A DNA stretch of 64,000 bases, from NCBI GenBank assembly GCA_950295325.1, contig OX485805.1, forward strand, positions 44,850,758-44,914,757. The letters run 5' to 3'. The DNA is from Polytrichum commune (lineage: Eukaryota; Streptophyta; Polytrichopsida; Polytrichales; Polytrichaceae). The stretch's first letter is position 1; each line of letters starts with the position of its first letter. Positions 10,901 to 24,330 of this stretch are shown one piece after another. The notes beneath the pieces were generated by a model. It searched no databases. It was given only the letters and a program-made list of their open reading frames with translations, and had not been told where the DNA came from. Made by a program: the position numbers and the translations under genes.

Positions 10901-13900
10901 CATTATGAATGATTTCCTTGAGAGCAATAACCGGAAATCAAAATCATGAGAACAAATGTGCAATGAGTTCAAGAGTACTTATGTGTGTGTTTGTTAGGGC
11001 TCTATGTCCATTTTGACATAATCAAATTGTTGATCCCATTCATCTTTGGGTTTGTTGCAATTTCGGAGTTAATGTAATTGTGACCACTATCATGTCAATC
11101 TATTCCCCATCAAGAAGCACATATACTAGAGTAATTCCTCAAAGCACGAGTATTGGATTTTATTGAGTCATGATTGTGTTCATAGGAGTTTATACAAAAT
11201 AATGACCTCAATTAATTTAAGGCTCATGCGACATAGATGAGAATGTGTACATTAAGCAAGCACGAGTATCCATTTCAATAGTCATGATATTGGGAATAAT
11301 CTATATGGACTATAAATATACTAGGATCCATAACACTTTTTTTTTTCTTGTCTTGCACATTTTTTGGGATGAAAAACCCTTCATATAAATCATCTTGGAG
11401 ACAATGCATATTCTATCTCACCGAGTAACGATGACATGATGGAAAAATTTAGAGAAAAGTTTGAGCACAATTTTGAGTAGAGGATTTTGTTTCATTCCTT
11501 GTAAGCATAACATATTATATTCCCAATGCAATAGTGACACCATGACAAGTTTCAAGATTTAAATATGTCAATGAAGAATTTCTCATGAGATGGAATGAAC
11601 ATCCAAGCATAGCCTTGTTCGTACATGTATGCCTACTCTCTATGTCAGAGTACTAGCAAGAGAATGTGCTTATGTCAATCAACATGTGTCCATGATAACC
11701 TAAGGTTTCAAGTTGAATCTTGAAAATTTTGACGAAGGATGTGTTCATGCAAAGAATTCAGGTTCAAGGGAGTTTCAACAATGGCCATTGCTCGAACATT
11801 ATAGCGTTTTTGTAGTTAGAGAGGTTAAATTTTTGGATGAGAAAAAGATATTGAATAGTGGGCTCTCAAGAATGTTACCAAGTTGGTTACAATTTGTAAT
11901 GAAGAAATTGAAGTATCTTCATAATGTCGTGACATGAGTTAGACAATATCTCATGCCTAAGGAAGTCACTTCCAATGTTCTAAAATGATGTGTGAATAAA
12001 TATTAGGTCTAGAGTAATGATTGTAAGTAGAGTTCACAACCAAAAAAGAAGAAAAGACTTTTATTTTCTTTACTTAAAAAAAAAATTAAGGTTGGTCCAC
12101 ACATATACTAGAATAAGAATTCTTGGAAAGTTGTGAATACTAATCCCAAATACTTTTCTTAAGTACTTTATGGGATGGATGCTTATTAATGAGACAAGGG
12201 TTGTCATTACAAATTTCACCACTAGGATTGGGCTCCAATGTATCGAGTTAGTTTTTAAGTTTAAATTGTTTTATTAATCTTATTTGTGTGTGAAGAATTT
12301 CCCTTGACAATGGCACATTGAGGAGTCCAATTGACCTTCTCAGCAAATCCACACAAGAAGGAACAAAAAGTAGTGATGCTTAAATCATATTCCTTTTCAT
12401 GTAGGTTTCAAATGGAAAGGGCCATGTGAAGTTTAAATAAATCAATGCTAAGCGGATTGGTATAGATAGTGTAATCATTTTTCTTTATCCCTTTTTTTAA
12501 TAGAGCTCAAAATGATCTTGATGAATTTGTAAATGCATTTGCATCGATTTAATAAGTCAAAATGGTTAAAATATTCATTATACTTTGGTGAGTTAACATA
12601 TACTGCTACAATATATTTTATTTTTCAAAACAACAAGTAAAAAGCAACTTATAACAAATCATGAGGGTGTATTAGATGTATTATATAAGGTGGGGTGTAT
12701 TCACTCATGCCCTCCCATTTTTTATTGCGTTGCTCAAACCCTCCCCCCCCCCCCCCCAAAAAAAAAAAACTTCTCATTGGCATATTGCTTGACACGTTTT
12801 CATGGTAAATCATTTGCAACATTGGCATTCGGTTGGACCACCAACTTCATAAAAAACCACATATAATTTGATTGTTAAGGAATAAGAGTTTGTTGAACAT
12901 AAATTGAAACCATGATTTTGGCAAATATTTCACCCTAGTCATTTGTATAATTGATGTAACAAAGTCTTTGATGAAATGCTCCTTCGGTAAGACGAGTTCA
13001 TAGAAGTGCAAAGTCAATTTCATGAAGCTTCCAAGCTAGGTCATGAACCTTCTAGTGATTGTTACTTGAGTGCTCTACCAACTTCACGAACCTTCTAAAT
13101 GGGTCCTCTTTGACATTCTTGCGCAATCCCTCGTTACACTCGGTATGCAACCTAAAAACCTATATACAAGAAATACATATATGAAGGCTAGATAATAGAG
13201 ACTTGCACCTAAAACAGTTTGACCTCCTTTGGAATGCCCGTTGGATCATTGACACCCAAACAACACAAGTCCTAAAATTTAGATATGGTAGATACTTAGG
13301 TAATTGTTGTAAACGACTCATCCGCATGCAAAACATATAACCACTATGCCACCTTTGCCCACTTAAACAAAATGATAAATGCTTCTGTCTACCATCTTGC
13401 TACACATATAAACATATAAATAATCTCCACACCAATCGACATAACAAGTTAATACATGCACTAGCCAACACCCTATTGGCACACCCCTTGACAAGATGCT
13501 TCACGCTCAGAAACATTGGAAAACTGAACAATTGGATGCCAAAAAATATTGTGCCCTCATGGCCCCTCCCATGCACATGCTACCTCCAACCTTGGCCGCC
13601 TATGACCGTATATACTATGTGTACTCGGCATAATCCCCACCAATCAACCCCCATTCATGCCTAACCCAACATTAAATCCAATTCATTGAATTTACATATT
13701 ACAACAATAGATCTCCCATAAGATGCTACTACTTGAAAATTGGAAAAATACAACATACTCCAACCACTACTACCCAACAAGGTTGGGCAGTCCTGTCCCA
13801 ACAAATCATCTTAGTTGGCATCAGAGGAATTGCCCATGCAAACACCATACAACCTCTATTGGATCTACACGTACCCAATATCATAATATGCAAATTAATG

Positions 13901-15308
13901 GAATCATTCTCTCAAAACTCCATAAAATACCTAACTCACATCATGCTAAACACAGGAGAACTTGAAAAGAACCAATGTCCTATCCCACTTGACTACCCTC
14001 CCAAGTAAAACACTACCCACCCAAAATAAAGATATATCTATTTGTATACATACATACATACATACATAGAATATAAATAACAACTTGAGAGATATGTACT
14101 TTAAAATGGTCCACCTATTGAAGGATAGGAACTAAGCCACCCCCACCCTCATGGCTATGCAGACATGAGAAAGAGGTGGTGAACGGGCATCCTTTGTCAA
14201 CATAAGAACGTGTTGATTTTATTTATTTATTTATTTATTTGGCAAACTTGGGAGGCACTCTAGCAATACCAATTGATCTCCTTTCACATATGCTTTCAAG
14301 ATTATGAATGCAATTTGAAGATTAGCACTTGTGTTGGAATATTGGTTTGTAAGATATAAACCAAACATTATCGATGCATATATTGGTTGAATGCTTTTGT
14401 TTTATTTTATATCTACAATAAGTGACTAGTTGTTATTCACATTGACACAATTGCCCATACTCCTTAATGTGTACATATTGTGCCAAAATTGATAATGTTT
14501 ACATTAAAGTTATGTGGTCTAAAAACCAAATAATGGTGTAACCATTTGAAACTTATGACTAAACATGATGATTGATTTTTTAGAGTATGATTATGTTTAC
14601 ATTATTCTTCAAAAGGCGACATACAAAAAACCAAAATTGGATACCTATCACCATCATCTCAAATAAACCTAAGAGAATGCTACTCCATGTTATGGGGGGG
14701 GGGGGGGGGGATACCAAAGTAACTTTGAAAGCATGTGCTAGAGCCACTTTTGCTTTGAGGCACTGCATGTGCTTGTGGCATGACCAGATGATAAAGGGTG
14801 TTGTGCTTTGGAACAAGCTTTGAACACACCCCTCTACAATTGTTTTGCCATTGTCCTATTGTGTATGACCCCTTCAACCTTTTTTTAAAGTTATTTTTTA
14901 TGTGAAATTGATCATGTGAAAAGAGAGAAGGCCTTGGAGATCCCCACAATCTTATGAATACATGTGTATGAAGGAAAATGCATGAAAATTCGGTGAAGCA
15001 TTGCACAAATAATGCATTATTTGCATATTGTTTTATGAAAATGAGTTCATAACACAAGGGTTGTCAGGCAGATGTTACATGACTTCTTGAATTGGTTGGA
15101 GGAGAATATTCAAGGTGCAAATTTTGATATCAAACAATTATGCTTCAAAACTACAAATCCTTGTTTTGCACTGCATTATTATTAGTATTTCATTAAATTT
15201 TCTTAATGCTCGTTCAAGTGTCAAAATATCATTAACATCGAGGGATTGGTGGCAAAATTAATGGTAACTTGTACACAATTTATGATGTGCAATGCAGACC
15301 CTTCAAAA
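7909..15308. other. 7.4-kb intergenic stretch, no supported gene
   Basis: The first part (7909-8030) is the presumed promoter and 5' untranslated region of the minus-strand modular-repeat gene, including an AAAAG microsatellite near 7920-7950. Beyond that I see only short open frames without domains. Simple repeats are poly-C/poly-A at about 12745-12770, (CATA)n at about 14050-14067, (TTTA)n at about 14219-14240, and a 17-base G run at 14694-14710. No RNA gene was recognised. Confidence 0.45.
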
Positions 15309-17104
15309 ATGGCAGGGGATCATGGAAGTGTTATGATTGTGAATAGCAAAAGTGCTTGGCAAAGTAAAATTGAGGAGGCTAGGACACGTGGAAAAATCGT
15401 ATGCCCCATACCGATTTGGAACAAGATAGAAATAATAGTGCTACACAACTTTAATTTGCATCGATTGTTCATGCTTGACCATGTTGATGATTGTATACGT
15501 GTAACACTTCGAGAATGTGCATTTGTGTAGAGATATATTCGATTGGGTTAATGCCTACTTTGTGGACAAGTAGCCTAATACTAACACACAATTTTTATCA
15601 TGATTTTCAAAGGTTGTCGTTGACTTCACGGCAACATGGTGTGGACCGTGCCGGATCATGAGCCCAATATTCACTGAACTAAGCAAGAAGTATGAAAACC
15701 TACTTTTGTTCATCAAGGTTGATGTTGACGAAGTTCAGGTGAACATGAATTTAAATTAAAGTTTGGGAGCTTCCTTTTGGATTGAAATCTTCTTGGCCAT
15801 AAAAATCCTTCATGTAGAATATATTGAGATTGAATGAATTTTATATGATATGTATACTATGGCATTGATGGTGTCAAGTTATGGTGAGAGAACCGGTTGA
15901 GTTATGTCATTGGGAGGTACAATATGGATGTCGATTTCTCCTATGTCAATTTGTGTGATACATGTGTCTCAATGTGGTTAAACCACATGTTTAAGAGCAC
16001 ATAAGATCACCCCATGAAGTGTTTATCATAGTTAATTATGCGTGTGGGAAGCGACTTATTCAAATCATTTAGGAAATCATAGCAAGACCCCATACATCTA
16101 AACTTAAAGTGAGACTATTTTCTTGATATTGTCAATTGCATGCATGCACATTTTCTTGCTATTGTCAAATGTTGAGGCCATGTGAGCTATGACAACATGT
16201 TTGTCCCTTCATTTATAACTAATAACATGACTTATTGTACACTTATCATGTTATAGAGGGCCTCTCTTTAAAGGCCTTCTTTGGGTAAATATTCTCTGAT
16301 CATAGGCACCCTTCTATAACATAATCCGTGGATAATGAGTAATGTTCATGGTAAATGGAGGGCCAAGCATGTTGTGTACCTTTGGAAGCCTAAAAAATCC
16401 ATGTTAGTGAGGACGATGTTTTTGCTCTCATGACAATCCCCTTATACAAAACATTACTAAATTAGGTTTCCATTCTAAAGTAGACAACCCCTTATCAATT
16501 GCTTTTTTTATTAGCATACCTAGAATTGAGTGACACGAAGTTTGATGTGGATGAAAAAATGGATACCAAAAACACATGTGTTTAGAGAAGATTGGAATGC
16601 ATGCTCAGAATACGTTAACCCATTCTACACTCGACAATCAACATAGATCAAAGCGCTTAACAACCACAAGAATCCCCACTTCGCTGAGCTATACATCATA
16701 TGAGCTCCAAATATCACGAGGAATGCGACTTACGGCCTCAACTTGGAATCGCTAACATGTTTTAAATCCTAGAGAAGTGAGCTAGTCGGGAATAAAACTT
16801 GACCATACCTTTAAGACCGTCTACCATATACTTAAACACACACCTACATCTATTCGTAAACGAACGTTATTACATTGAGTCAACATACGCTCTCGTAAAT
16901 GAAGCTATGATACATACTAGTCCATGTTTTGATCAATGTTGATGATGGTGGATTTGTGTGTAGGAGTTGACGTCGGAGTGGGAGATTCATGCCATGCCCA
17001 CGTTCTTATTCATCAAGGATGGCAAGCAACTCGATAAGATAGTGGGAGCTAACAAGGACGACCTAGAAAAGAAGTGCCACCAATATGCGTCCAATCAATC
17101 GTAG
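15309..17104 (+). CDS. TRXH: Thioredoxin h (cytosolic-type), three exons
   Basis: A 118-residue thioredoxin is encoded by exons 15309-15398, 15613-15738 and 16964-17104, all phase 0, with GT/AG introns. The protein starts [17 protein letters not shown]. It has the redox site WCGPC at residues 39-43, preceded by VVVDFTAT, then KVDVDEV, and the cis-proline loop AMPTF with Pro84. It ends TCG-TAG at 17102-17104. Length, lack of a transit peptide and the two-intron structure fit plant thioredoxin h, which reduces protein disulfides in the cytosol using NADPH-thioredoxin reductase. A more upstream start in the same frame (about 15246) would add 21 residues, but the chosen ATG gives the usual length. 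Intron 2 is about 1.2 kb. No neighbour lies within several kb. Confidence 0.94.
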
Positions 17105-17944
17105 GCCCCATCGCATCACGGGTGATGGGGTTGAAAAGCATGGTAGTTCACGCTGTGATTATTTTAACTGCACAAATTGTTCTTGTTGGGGAAGAGTCGA
17201 GTCGTCATCCGTGTCACATGTATATGGTCGCCACATAACTTAACCATAAGAGTAGTCACATTGTTAGCCCTTAAACCTAAGGCGTACGTAATCTTAAGTT
17301 CACTACAACAATACGTGGACTTATGTTGCCTCACACTAATATATATCGACATTCTTCCACATTACCTAGAAATTTCGTTACCACAATAACAAAGCATATG
17401 AGTTGTATGTGTATTGATTTGTTGTGGTTTCTATACGGACGAGAAACCAAAGGTATAAGTTTTGTGATCTGATTTTGATCCAAAGTAATTTGCATCTTGT
17501 TAAAGAGGCGACCTATTTGCAAAGGTCACCTAGTTGCACGTATCAGTGTACAAGCGTATGTGTCAGGAGCAAGTAGCACGCGTCATTGGAAGCTTGTTCT
17601 ACTTCTTGCAAACTTTGCGAGTCTACCTCCAGTGATAGATTTGCATTGTTATTTCACCAATGCGTGATGATTGCCTAGGACTCGTGTGGTGGTGGCACTT
17701 CATTTATGTTATTGTGGGTCATAGGTGCATACATAAATGAGGTCGTGTTCATAGAGTGAACGTAAACTCCATAAACATCAATGCCATGAAATTCTTTAGT
17801 CGTACTAATATGTTTAAATAGTAATCTTGGTTTTTATCACCCTACGGTGTTAAGAATCATTCTCAATTCACAAAAAGTCAAGCATCTAGGATGTTTGTTT
17901 CATGGACATTACTATGTTATTCTCTAGGTCCATTGACTAATATG
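17105..17944. other. Downstream of thioredoxin, no gene
   Basis: The first few hundred bases are presumably the 3' untranslated region of the thioredoxin gene. The open frames on either strand around 17160-17520 overlap one another and carry no domain, so I do not call them. The stretch ends with CTAATATG (17937-17944), the left target duplication of the next element. Confidence 0.4.
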
Positions 17945-18355
17945 CACGGGGAGGTCACTTCATTGTCAAGTTGACACCACGTGCGGACAAAGTTTGCTAC
18001 CCCTATATTACATGCCATATATAATTTTAAAATTTATGATATTTTTTCTACATATACATAACCATTGATAGTATCTTTTGTATACTTTTTTGAAAATTTT
18101 AGTCATCTTTATTTTTTTTTAGTAATTGTTTTAGTTCGATTATGTGTCATTCTAGTTAGAAATGGTATGTTTTATGAAAAAAGAAAATCATCAAATTTAA
18201 TTACCACTTTTGACTATGTCATAGGTACTATGTATATCTACTCATGAAAAAAAAATGATAAAATTTTGACCCATTTTGGTGGTGCAACTTACCAAAAGAA
18301 GATTTTTTTTGGTCGCATGTGGTGTTCAACTTGACAATGGAGTGATCTACCCGTG
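17945..18355. mobile_element. 411-bp hAT-type MITE, copy 1, with 8-bp target duplication
   Basis: The element starts CACGGGGAGGTCACTTCATT and ends with the complementary arrangement ...GTGATCTACCCGTG, giving terminal inverted repeats of about 40 bp. It is flanked by an exact 8-bp direct repeat CTAATATG (17937-17944 and 18356-18363). An 8-bp duplication with CA..TG-type ends is the hAT signature. The interior is AT-rich and non-coding. A second copy with a different exact 8-bp duplication is at 55044-55452. Confidence 0.9.
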
Positions 18356-21300
18356 CTAATATGGGTGATCAAAAAAATGTTATGCATGGTCTCACATACT
18401 TGTGCATTGTGTATAAATTTTCTACTAGGTTTAGAGTAGATACACTACTAACATACAGTAGGGTCGACTATAGAGGATTGTTTTGTGCAAATTTTCTTTC
18501 TTAGCAATGTTCGTCAAAGATTGCATCCAACTCAAGTAAGTACCTCATCAATCTAAAATGATAACACCTCCATAATGTTGTTAATTTAACTACTCATTGG
18601 TTACTCCTAGTCGAAGAATAAAGAGCAATTATACATTTTTGGTTTAATAAATAATAATGAGTTAATGTAAATTACATATTTGGATTGGATAACATTCTTT
18701 AAGTTGCCAAGTGCACCTAGTCTTGTTGTTAAAGATAACTATATGAATAATGCTTGCATACGTTTATGACAATCATTTTTTAAGTCTTAATATGAATTAA
18801 CTCGATGATACGATGGCGGAAGTAGAACTGTAAACACGAAAGGGAGTGTATAATAAGTAATCCTTGAAGAATATAATATACATTGCATGTATGTTTACTC
18901 ACCCTATATATGCTAGGTTGCCTAGGCTAGGGTTAGCATACATGTGTATTAAGTTATAATATTAGAATTATGCTTAAAGTTTTTAAAAAAATCATGTTAT
19001 TATTGAAGTGGTGTGGCAATTCCCCCCCTCAATTATGGTGAAATGAAGGGGAGCCATTTGATTTCCATGTCGTGATGATTTTTTATTTTTTATTTTTTTA
19101 AATGAAAGTCTTATGTCAAGATGTCTGACACTTATCTTGCGGCTTGACAGGGGGTACTCTAACATGCCGGGTGTGATCAATTTGTCAAGTGGCTCTCAAC
19201 AACAATCCAACCAACAACCCCCTCCACCAACTTGTTGCTCAATTTCTTGAGTGGATACGAGCATTCAATATTTTTTACAACAAATTGTTCATATGTTGAA
19301 TGAATTTTTTTGAGTTGTTCATGTCCTTGTCTTCCCTTATTGCAAGGACAAAACACACCAACACGGATTCAAGGTAGTGGCAAATTGGATTGCAGCTGCA
19401 AGTGGCTAAATCTATGGATAATGCGCTCCCCAAATTCATTAATCTTACAATGTGACACAAATTGATTGAGCATGAGGATCTTCTTAAGCCCCCCCCCCCC
19501 CCCCCCCACAAAACAAACAATGATTCATTAATTGAGTTGAAATGAATCTCATGTGGACATGATGCAAAGATGTTAATCCAAGAGGCCCACTTTGAACAAC
19601 TCCCGTGTCTGAATTGGTTGTAGTATTCTGACATGTCATTCATAATAGATGAGGATGTCTCCACTAGTCGGATTTGTCAAGTTCTTGGAATTTTTGTTTG
19701 TGGAAAATGGCAAAGGCATGTTGGTTTGAACATCCCCAAAATAGTCACCTAATTTGGAGGCATCACATGCTAGCGGATGTGGTCAGATTGCTCTAGAATT
19801 TATGACAACAAGTTAATTATAGTAGTTAGTTGAATATTCGATCAAACATGTGTAGGCATCGCTACTAAAGTGAAAACACTAGCCCTAGTATTGGGGGTCA
19901 CAAAAAACAATGTACGAGAAATTCAATGTTTTGGGGCTCCAATAAAGGCTTGACATGTAAAATAATAGCAATCATGATTGACAATAAAAAAATTTAAAAT
20001 AAGGTGGAGATGCCCATTTCTGTTCATGTACCCATTCTTGTTATGATGACTTGTTCCCAAAAGTATTATCAAAACTACCAACATCCTTGATCTCATTGAT
20101 TGCTTTTGGAATTCATAGGGTTTGATTTTGCAACCAACTATGTAACACTTTTAGTGGTCTAGGCCACTTTTTGATTTCAAATTCATAGTAATGACATGCC
20201 TTGTCCCAAAAATTATGTCTTAAAAGTAAATTAAATTCATAATTTCAATTATTAAGTCTACAACATGCTATTTGTTGAGTAAAATGCCTCCAACTATGCT
20301 ATGTTTATTAAAAGTAAGGTATTTAGATGTTTCCACCTTACACAATTTCCTTGTTGAAGCCATAAAAGGCAAGAAGTCAAGAACTATGATACAAATTGAA
20401 AATTTTGGTAATGTGACTTACAATATTTGATGCATGTCACACTTTTTGGGAATAGAGAGAACCAATGGTTATGTGGAAAGGGACCACAATGAGTCGTGTG
20501 TCTTGTGTCCTAAAGTGGGTTTTTCTGTTGCATGGTGCTCTTTCGTTGCAAGTCCCCCTTCCATATTTCAGCCATTTGTTTCCATCAAACATTCACTATA
20601 GCGGAGGATGTGGATTGTGGTCAACCTTCATGCCCTTAAGATCCTAATATGGCTCAAAAATGACGAGGCCTTCAATATTCCAATGTTGCTAAACGATGGT
20701 GGCTCCCGTATTCTTATATTGTAATTGCCTTCATATTGAACACCACATCGACAAAGAACTATTTTATTGTCTAAATTAGAGGTTGGCAACTTCACAAAAT
20801 CTCCAAAAGAAACTTGAAAAAGTTAGGCAATCTCAAAATTCAATTGATTTGTGCCAAATTTGATAGGCAACTACTATAGGTTTTTATGCAAATGTAGTTC
20901 AAGTTTGGGCTACCAATGTTTGGAAGATTGGGATACCAACCTCACCGGCGGGCTTGCCCTTATGAACAATGATTCTAGATACAAACTCGGGGGGTTCACT
21001 AGCGAAAATCGTAGAACAACATGCGATAAAAAATAGGGTCCAATATATTCATTGTAGATAAATTTTGTAAAAAATGTATATGTAAAATAAGGGATTTTAA
21101 AATAGTGAAACATGTTTACATGTAAAATACCATCACCTTATAATCTTTTCTACAAGGTAAATACCCCCCCCCCCAATAAATAAGTCCCGAACGCACGTGT
21201 ATGCAAAATATAAGAGGGAGTGAACCCCCCGAGGATACAAATATTTGATAAAATATTGAAACCAATATATACAAAATTATCATAATATTTTATTTCAATA

Positions 21301-23879
21301 TGGTATTTATTAAAAATGTATAAAATTATTCAACATATGTTCATTTAAATAAAATGTGAATTGCATTTGAAAAATATATAATACGAGTAAGTGAGTTTGT
21401 TCAACATATGTTATGAATAAATGTTTTATAGATACGATATATAAACTGATATGTTATTTTTTAATTAAATCAAGTTGATGCATAGAATGTTGGATAAACT
21501 TGGGAACGTGTGAAAGATACATTTTATAAGTGACAAAGTTCATTCCAATCATGAGGTTGCTCATAAAAATCCATTTGAAGCCAATGTTTGAAGACCAATT
21601 ATGTGCAAGAGGTGCATTCAATCAAGTACACAATTAGCAAGTCTACTAATACTAATACTTGCCTCAATGCCGACCTAAACACCCATGTTAAGTAGGTAGG
21701 GCTATAACAAACACTTCCAATAACGTACATAAGAAGGGATGAACTGTACCATTCAATTGTTTTCATGACCCCATCTTGAAGAATGCTAACATATACAACT
21801 TGTGTCATCTTCCCCTTTATCTTGCACATGTAACCCATGCCACAGAAAGTCATACAACCACGCATAAAAAATGCACCACCTTCATGTTTAATTATCTAAC
21901 TCGCATGATGAGCTTGTAAAAAAATTCCATCTCTCACCACCACCAAGCATGATCATCCGTCTAAAATTAATTGATCTTGGTACACATGTATGCTAACCCT
22001 ACACTGATCATGAATAGCCCAATCTTGATGATATTGAGCAAATTCCAACATGGAATGCACATTACTAGCAGTGAGCACTGTGAGCACCGGCTTCTTCTAC
22101 TTCTTCAATGACCCAATATTTGTTTCGTGAAGTGCACACCTCGTCGTGTTGGTGCTCACTAAGCTTACCACATTCAGGTGCTCACTCAAAGCATTCTTCA
22201 CATTTGCACCGTTATCTAGTCCACCAATTGTGATGGTTTCTACACACGCTCATCGTTGAGCAAGGGTGATGCTTCTTGGGCACCCCCTCTTGAAGGCTCC
22301 ACATGAGGTACACACTTTCTACAAATCCTAGAGTATGTAGATGGAGAATTACCCAACAATCTTGACACTTCATGTGGGCTACGCCATGTTGTAACATGAC
22401 TAGAGCATTCAACCTCCTCTCCTTTGATAATGCTCTCATGGGCAAAGAAAACTTTCAAAACTGTAGGAGGAGATGTCCTAAGAGACCACAATACCAACCA
22501 AAAATGAGAGGAAGAACCCTAAGTGGTGTTGTGAATTTATTCTTGCAATTGAAGGTGGACGATGAAAACATTTCCAAAACTAAATCAATAAACCTAAGTT
22601 CATTCAAAACACAATTTATCTCTTGTTGCTATAGTACTTAAGCTAGAATTTGAAAAGATGATAGCCAACTTGGTTGCACATCTAAGTCAATATATATATA
22701 AGAATATAAGAACCTTGAGAAGTTGGTAGTGGTAAAGACTATGTCAAAAGTTTGGTGCAATTTTATTTTACCTTGATGATAATGAAGATTGTACATAATT
22801 CAAATCAATTTATGTGAAAATACTCCTAACCGTATACATGATTGAAGCCTAGTAAAGTTTGAGATTTGTTTTGAAGGTGTTTAATTCATTTCAATGTTTG
22901 TTGTATTGAACTACTTGGTTCTATCTATGAACATTTTGAAAGGTCCAATTTTCACATTTCGAGTTTGTCATAGTGGGGCGCGATCTTCATCAACCAATCT
23001 AGCTTCTCCCAATAAAATGTTGGATGTGCTTCTTAGTTGTTATGACATGCTCATGGTACACAACCTACACAGACAAAGCATGTGCAAGCCCTAAACATGG
23101 GTGAATGACTCACAACTTATGGATTCTTTACAATGAGACAAGTTCCATACCAAGGGAGCTTTTGTGGTGTGACAAAAAAAAAATGTAATAGCCAACTTGA
23201 AGTTTTCCAATTTGTTTGGATTGGATCGGAAGTCGATTCAATTTCCACTCACTTCATTGAACTTGTAGTTGTTCATGAATGTCACACGCTTTCTTCATGT
23301 GTTTTTTTTAGCACCACTAGGTGGGATAATTTGTTTCCTTCCGTGAATCAAACACTTTTGTTGTATCAATGTAAATATGTACAAGGATCTCTAACACCTG
23401 TATACAATGGTATACAACATCTATATAAAACATAGTTTGTGGTGGTGAGACTCTACAAAGATGGACATATGTTCAACTAGCTTTCCAAGGAAAAAAGACC
23501 ACATGCCAAAATGCTTTCCCAAACAAACATATGACCGAAATACAAAATAAAAAATCCATAACAAATGTGGGCATGGTAGGGAAAACTAGAGTGTTGACTC
23601 AAAATAGGGTGAGTTGACGCTATTACGCATGTGACATTGAATACCATAAACCGTGTAATACATCCAATGCTCCTTTCTAACAGGTCCACCTTCATTTCAT
23701 TTGATGGGTTACAAATTGTTTTGCCTTTCAATGTGATGGACAACATCAAAACTACCTTTCACATGATGGGTTGAGAGAATCTTAATCTTTCACACAAAAG
23801 TGAAGAACAAATCATGTTCTTTCAAATATAAATGTAGAGAAGTTTGAACCTCTTATAATATTGAATTCAAACTAAGAAC
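18356..23879. other. 5.5-kb intergenic stretch, no supported gene
   Basis: I see no coding sequence with a recognisable domain. A C run at about 19491-19507 lies inside an otherwise open minus-strand frame of 129 codons, which I treat as chance. AT-rich low-complexity DNA is prominent at 21240-21480. A segment around 23380-23620 resembles 43380-43580 (shared GTGGGCATGGTGGGGAAA-like text), so part of this stretch belongs to a dispersed repeat family. Confidence 0.4.
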
Positions 23880-24330
23880 TCTTTGATTCTTCATGTTGCA
23901 CCGTAACTCAAATACTGCCCTCCAATCCATATTCTCCACCTCTATGCTACATTATTCTCGCATTAAAGCATCCAAAGTGCCCAACTTCAATGAAGCTTGC
24001 AAGTGGCTCTTAATAACATTTTATTTTGAAAATCCCCTTTCACAAATTGCAATACTTGAGGGAATGACAAGTATTTTTTTGCCAAAGTTTCATGAGATGT
24101 GGCCAATTGGTATACCACTCGTTGATGCCCCCACAAAATTGCCATGCCTCATACAATGTTTTGTCACATTCATGCCTTGAAGTTTTTACAAACTCAAGCA
24201 ACTCAACTCTATTTGCATCGCTTTCAACCACCGTCCATCCAAATTTTACAATCAATCTTTTCAACCATTGCTCAAACATAGTTATACAAACTTCTTCATC
24301 ATTGGATGATACTTTGGACTGAAATTTTTT
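23880..24330 (-). pseudogene. Decayed hAT transposase, C-terminal dimerisation region
   Basis: On the minus strand, conceptual translation gives WPHLMKLWQ, then after a one-base frame change ILVIPSSIAICERGFSK, then NVIKSHLQASLKLGTLDALMR and ENMDWRAVFEL. This order (IPSS..CERGFS..N.IKS.L....LDALMR) is the conserved C-terminal dimerisation block of hAT transposases. It is broken by at least one frameshift near 24075 and by in-frame stops after GFSK and after LMR-E. The N-terminal half and zinc finger are not seen. It is unlikely to be functional. It belongs to the same superfamily as the MITEs at 17945 and 55044, but no direct link is shown. Confidence 0.7.

Noticed and set aside
14694-14710. 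G17, C17 (19491-19507) and similar homopolymers as quadruplex or regulatory signals
   Set aside because: Simple homopolymers in intergenic DNA, without neighbouring genes or conserved context.
19275-19664. 129-codon minus-strand open frame with a Gly run
   Set aside because: The Gly run is a translated C homopolymer and the rest has no domain-like pattern.
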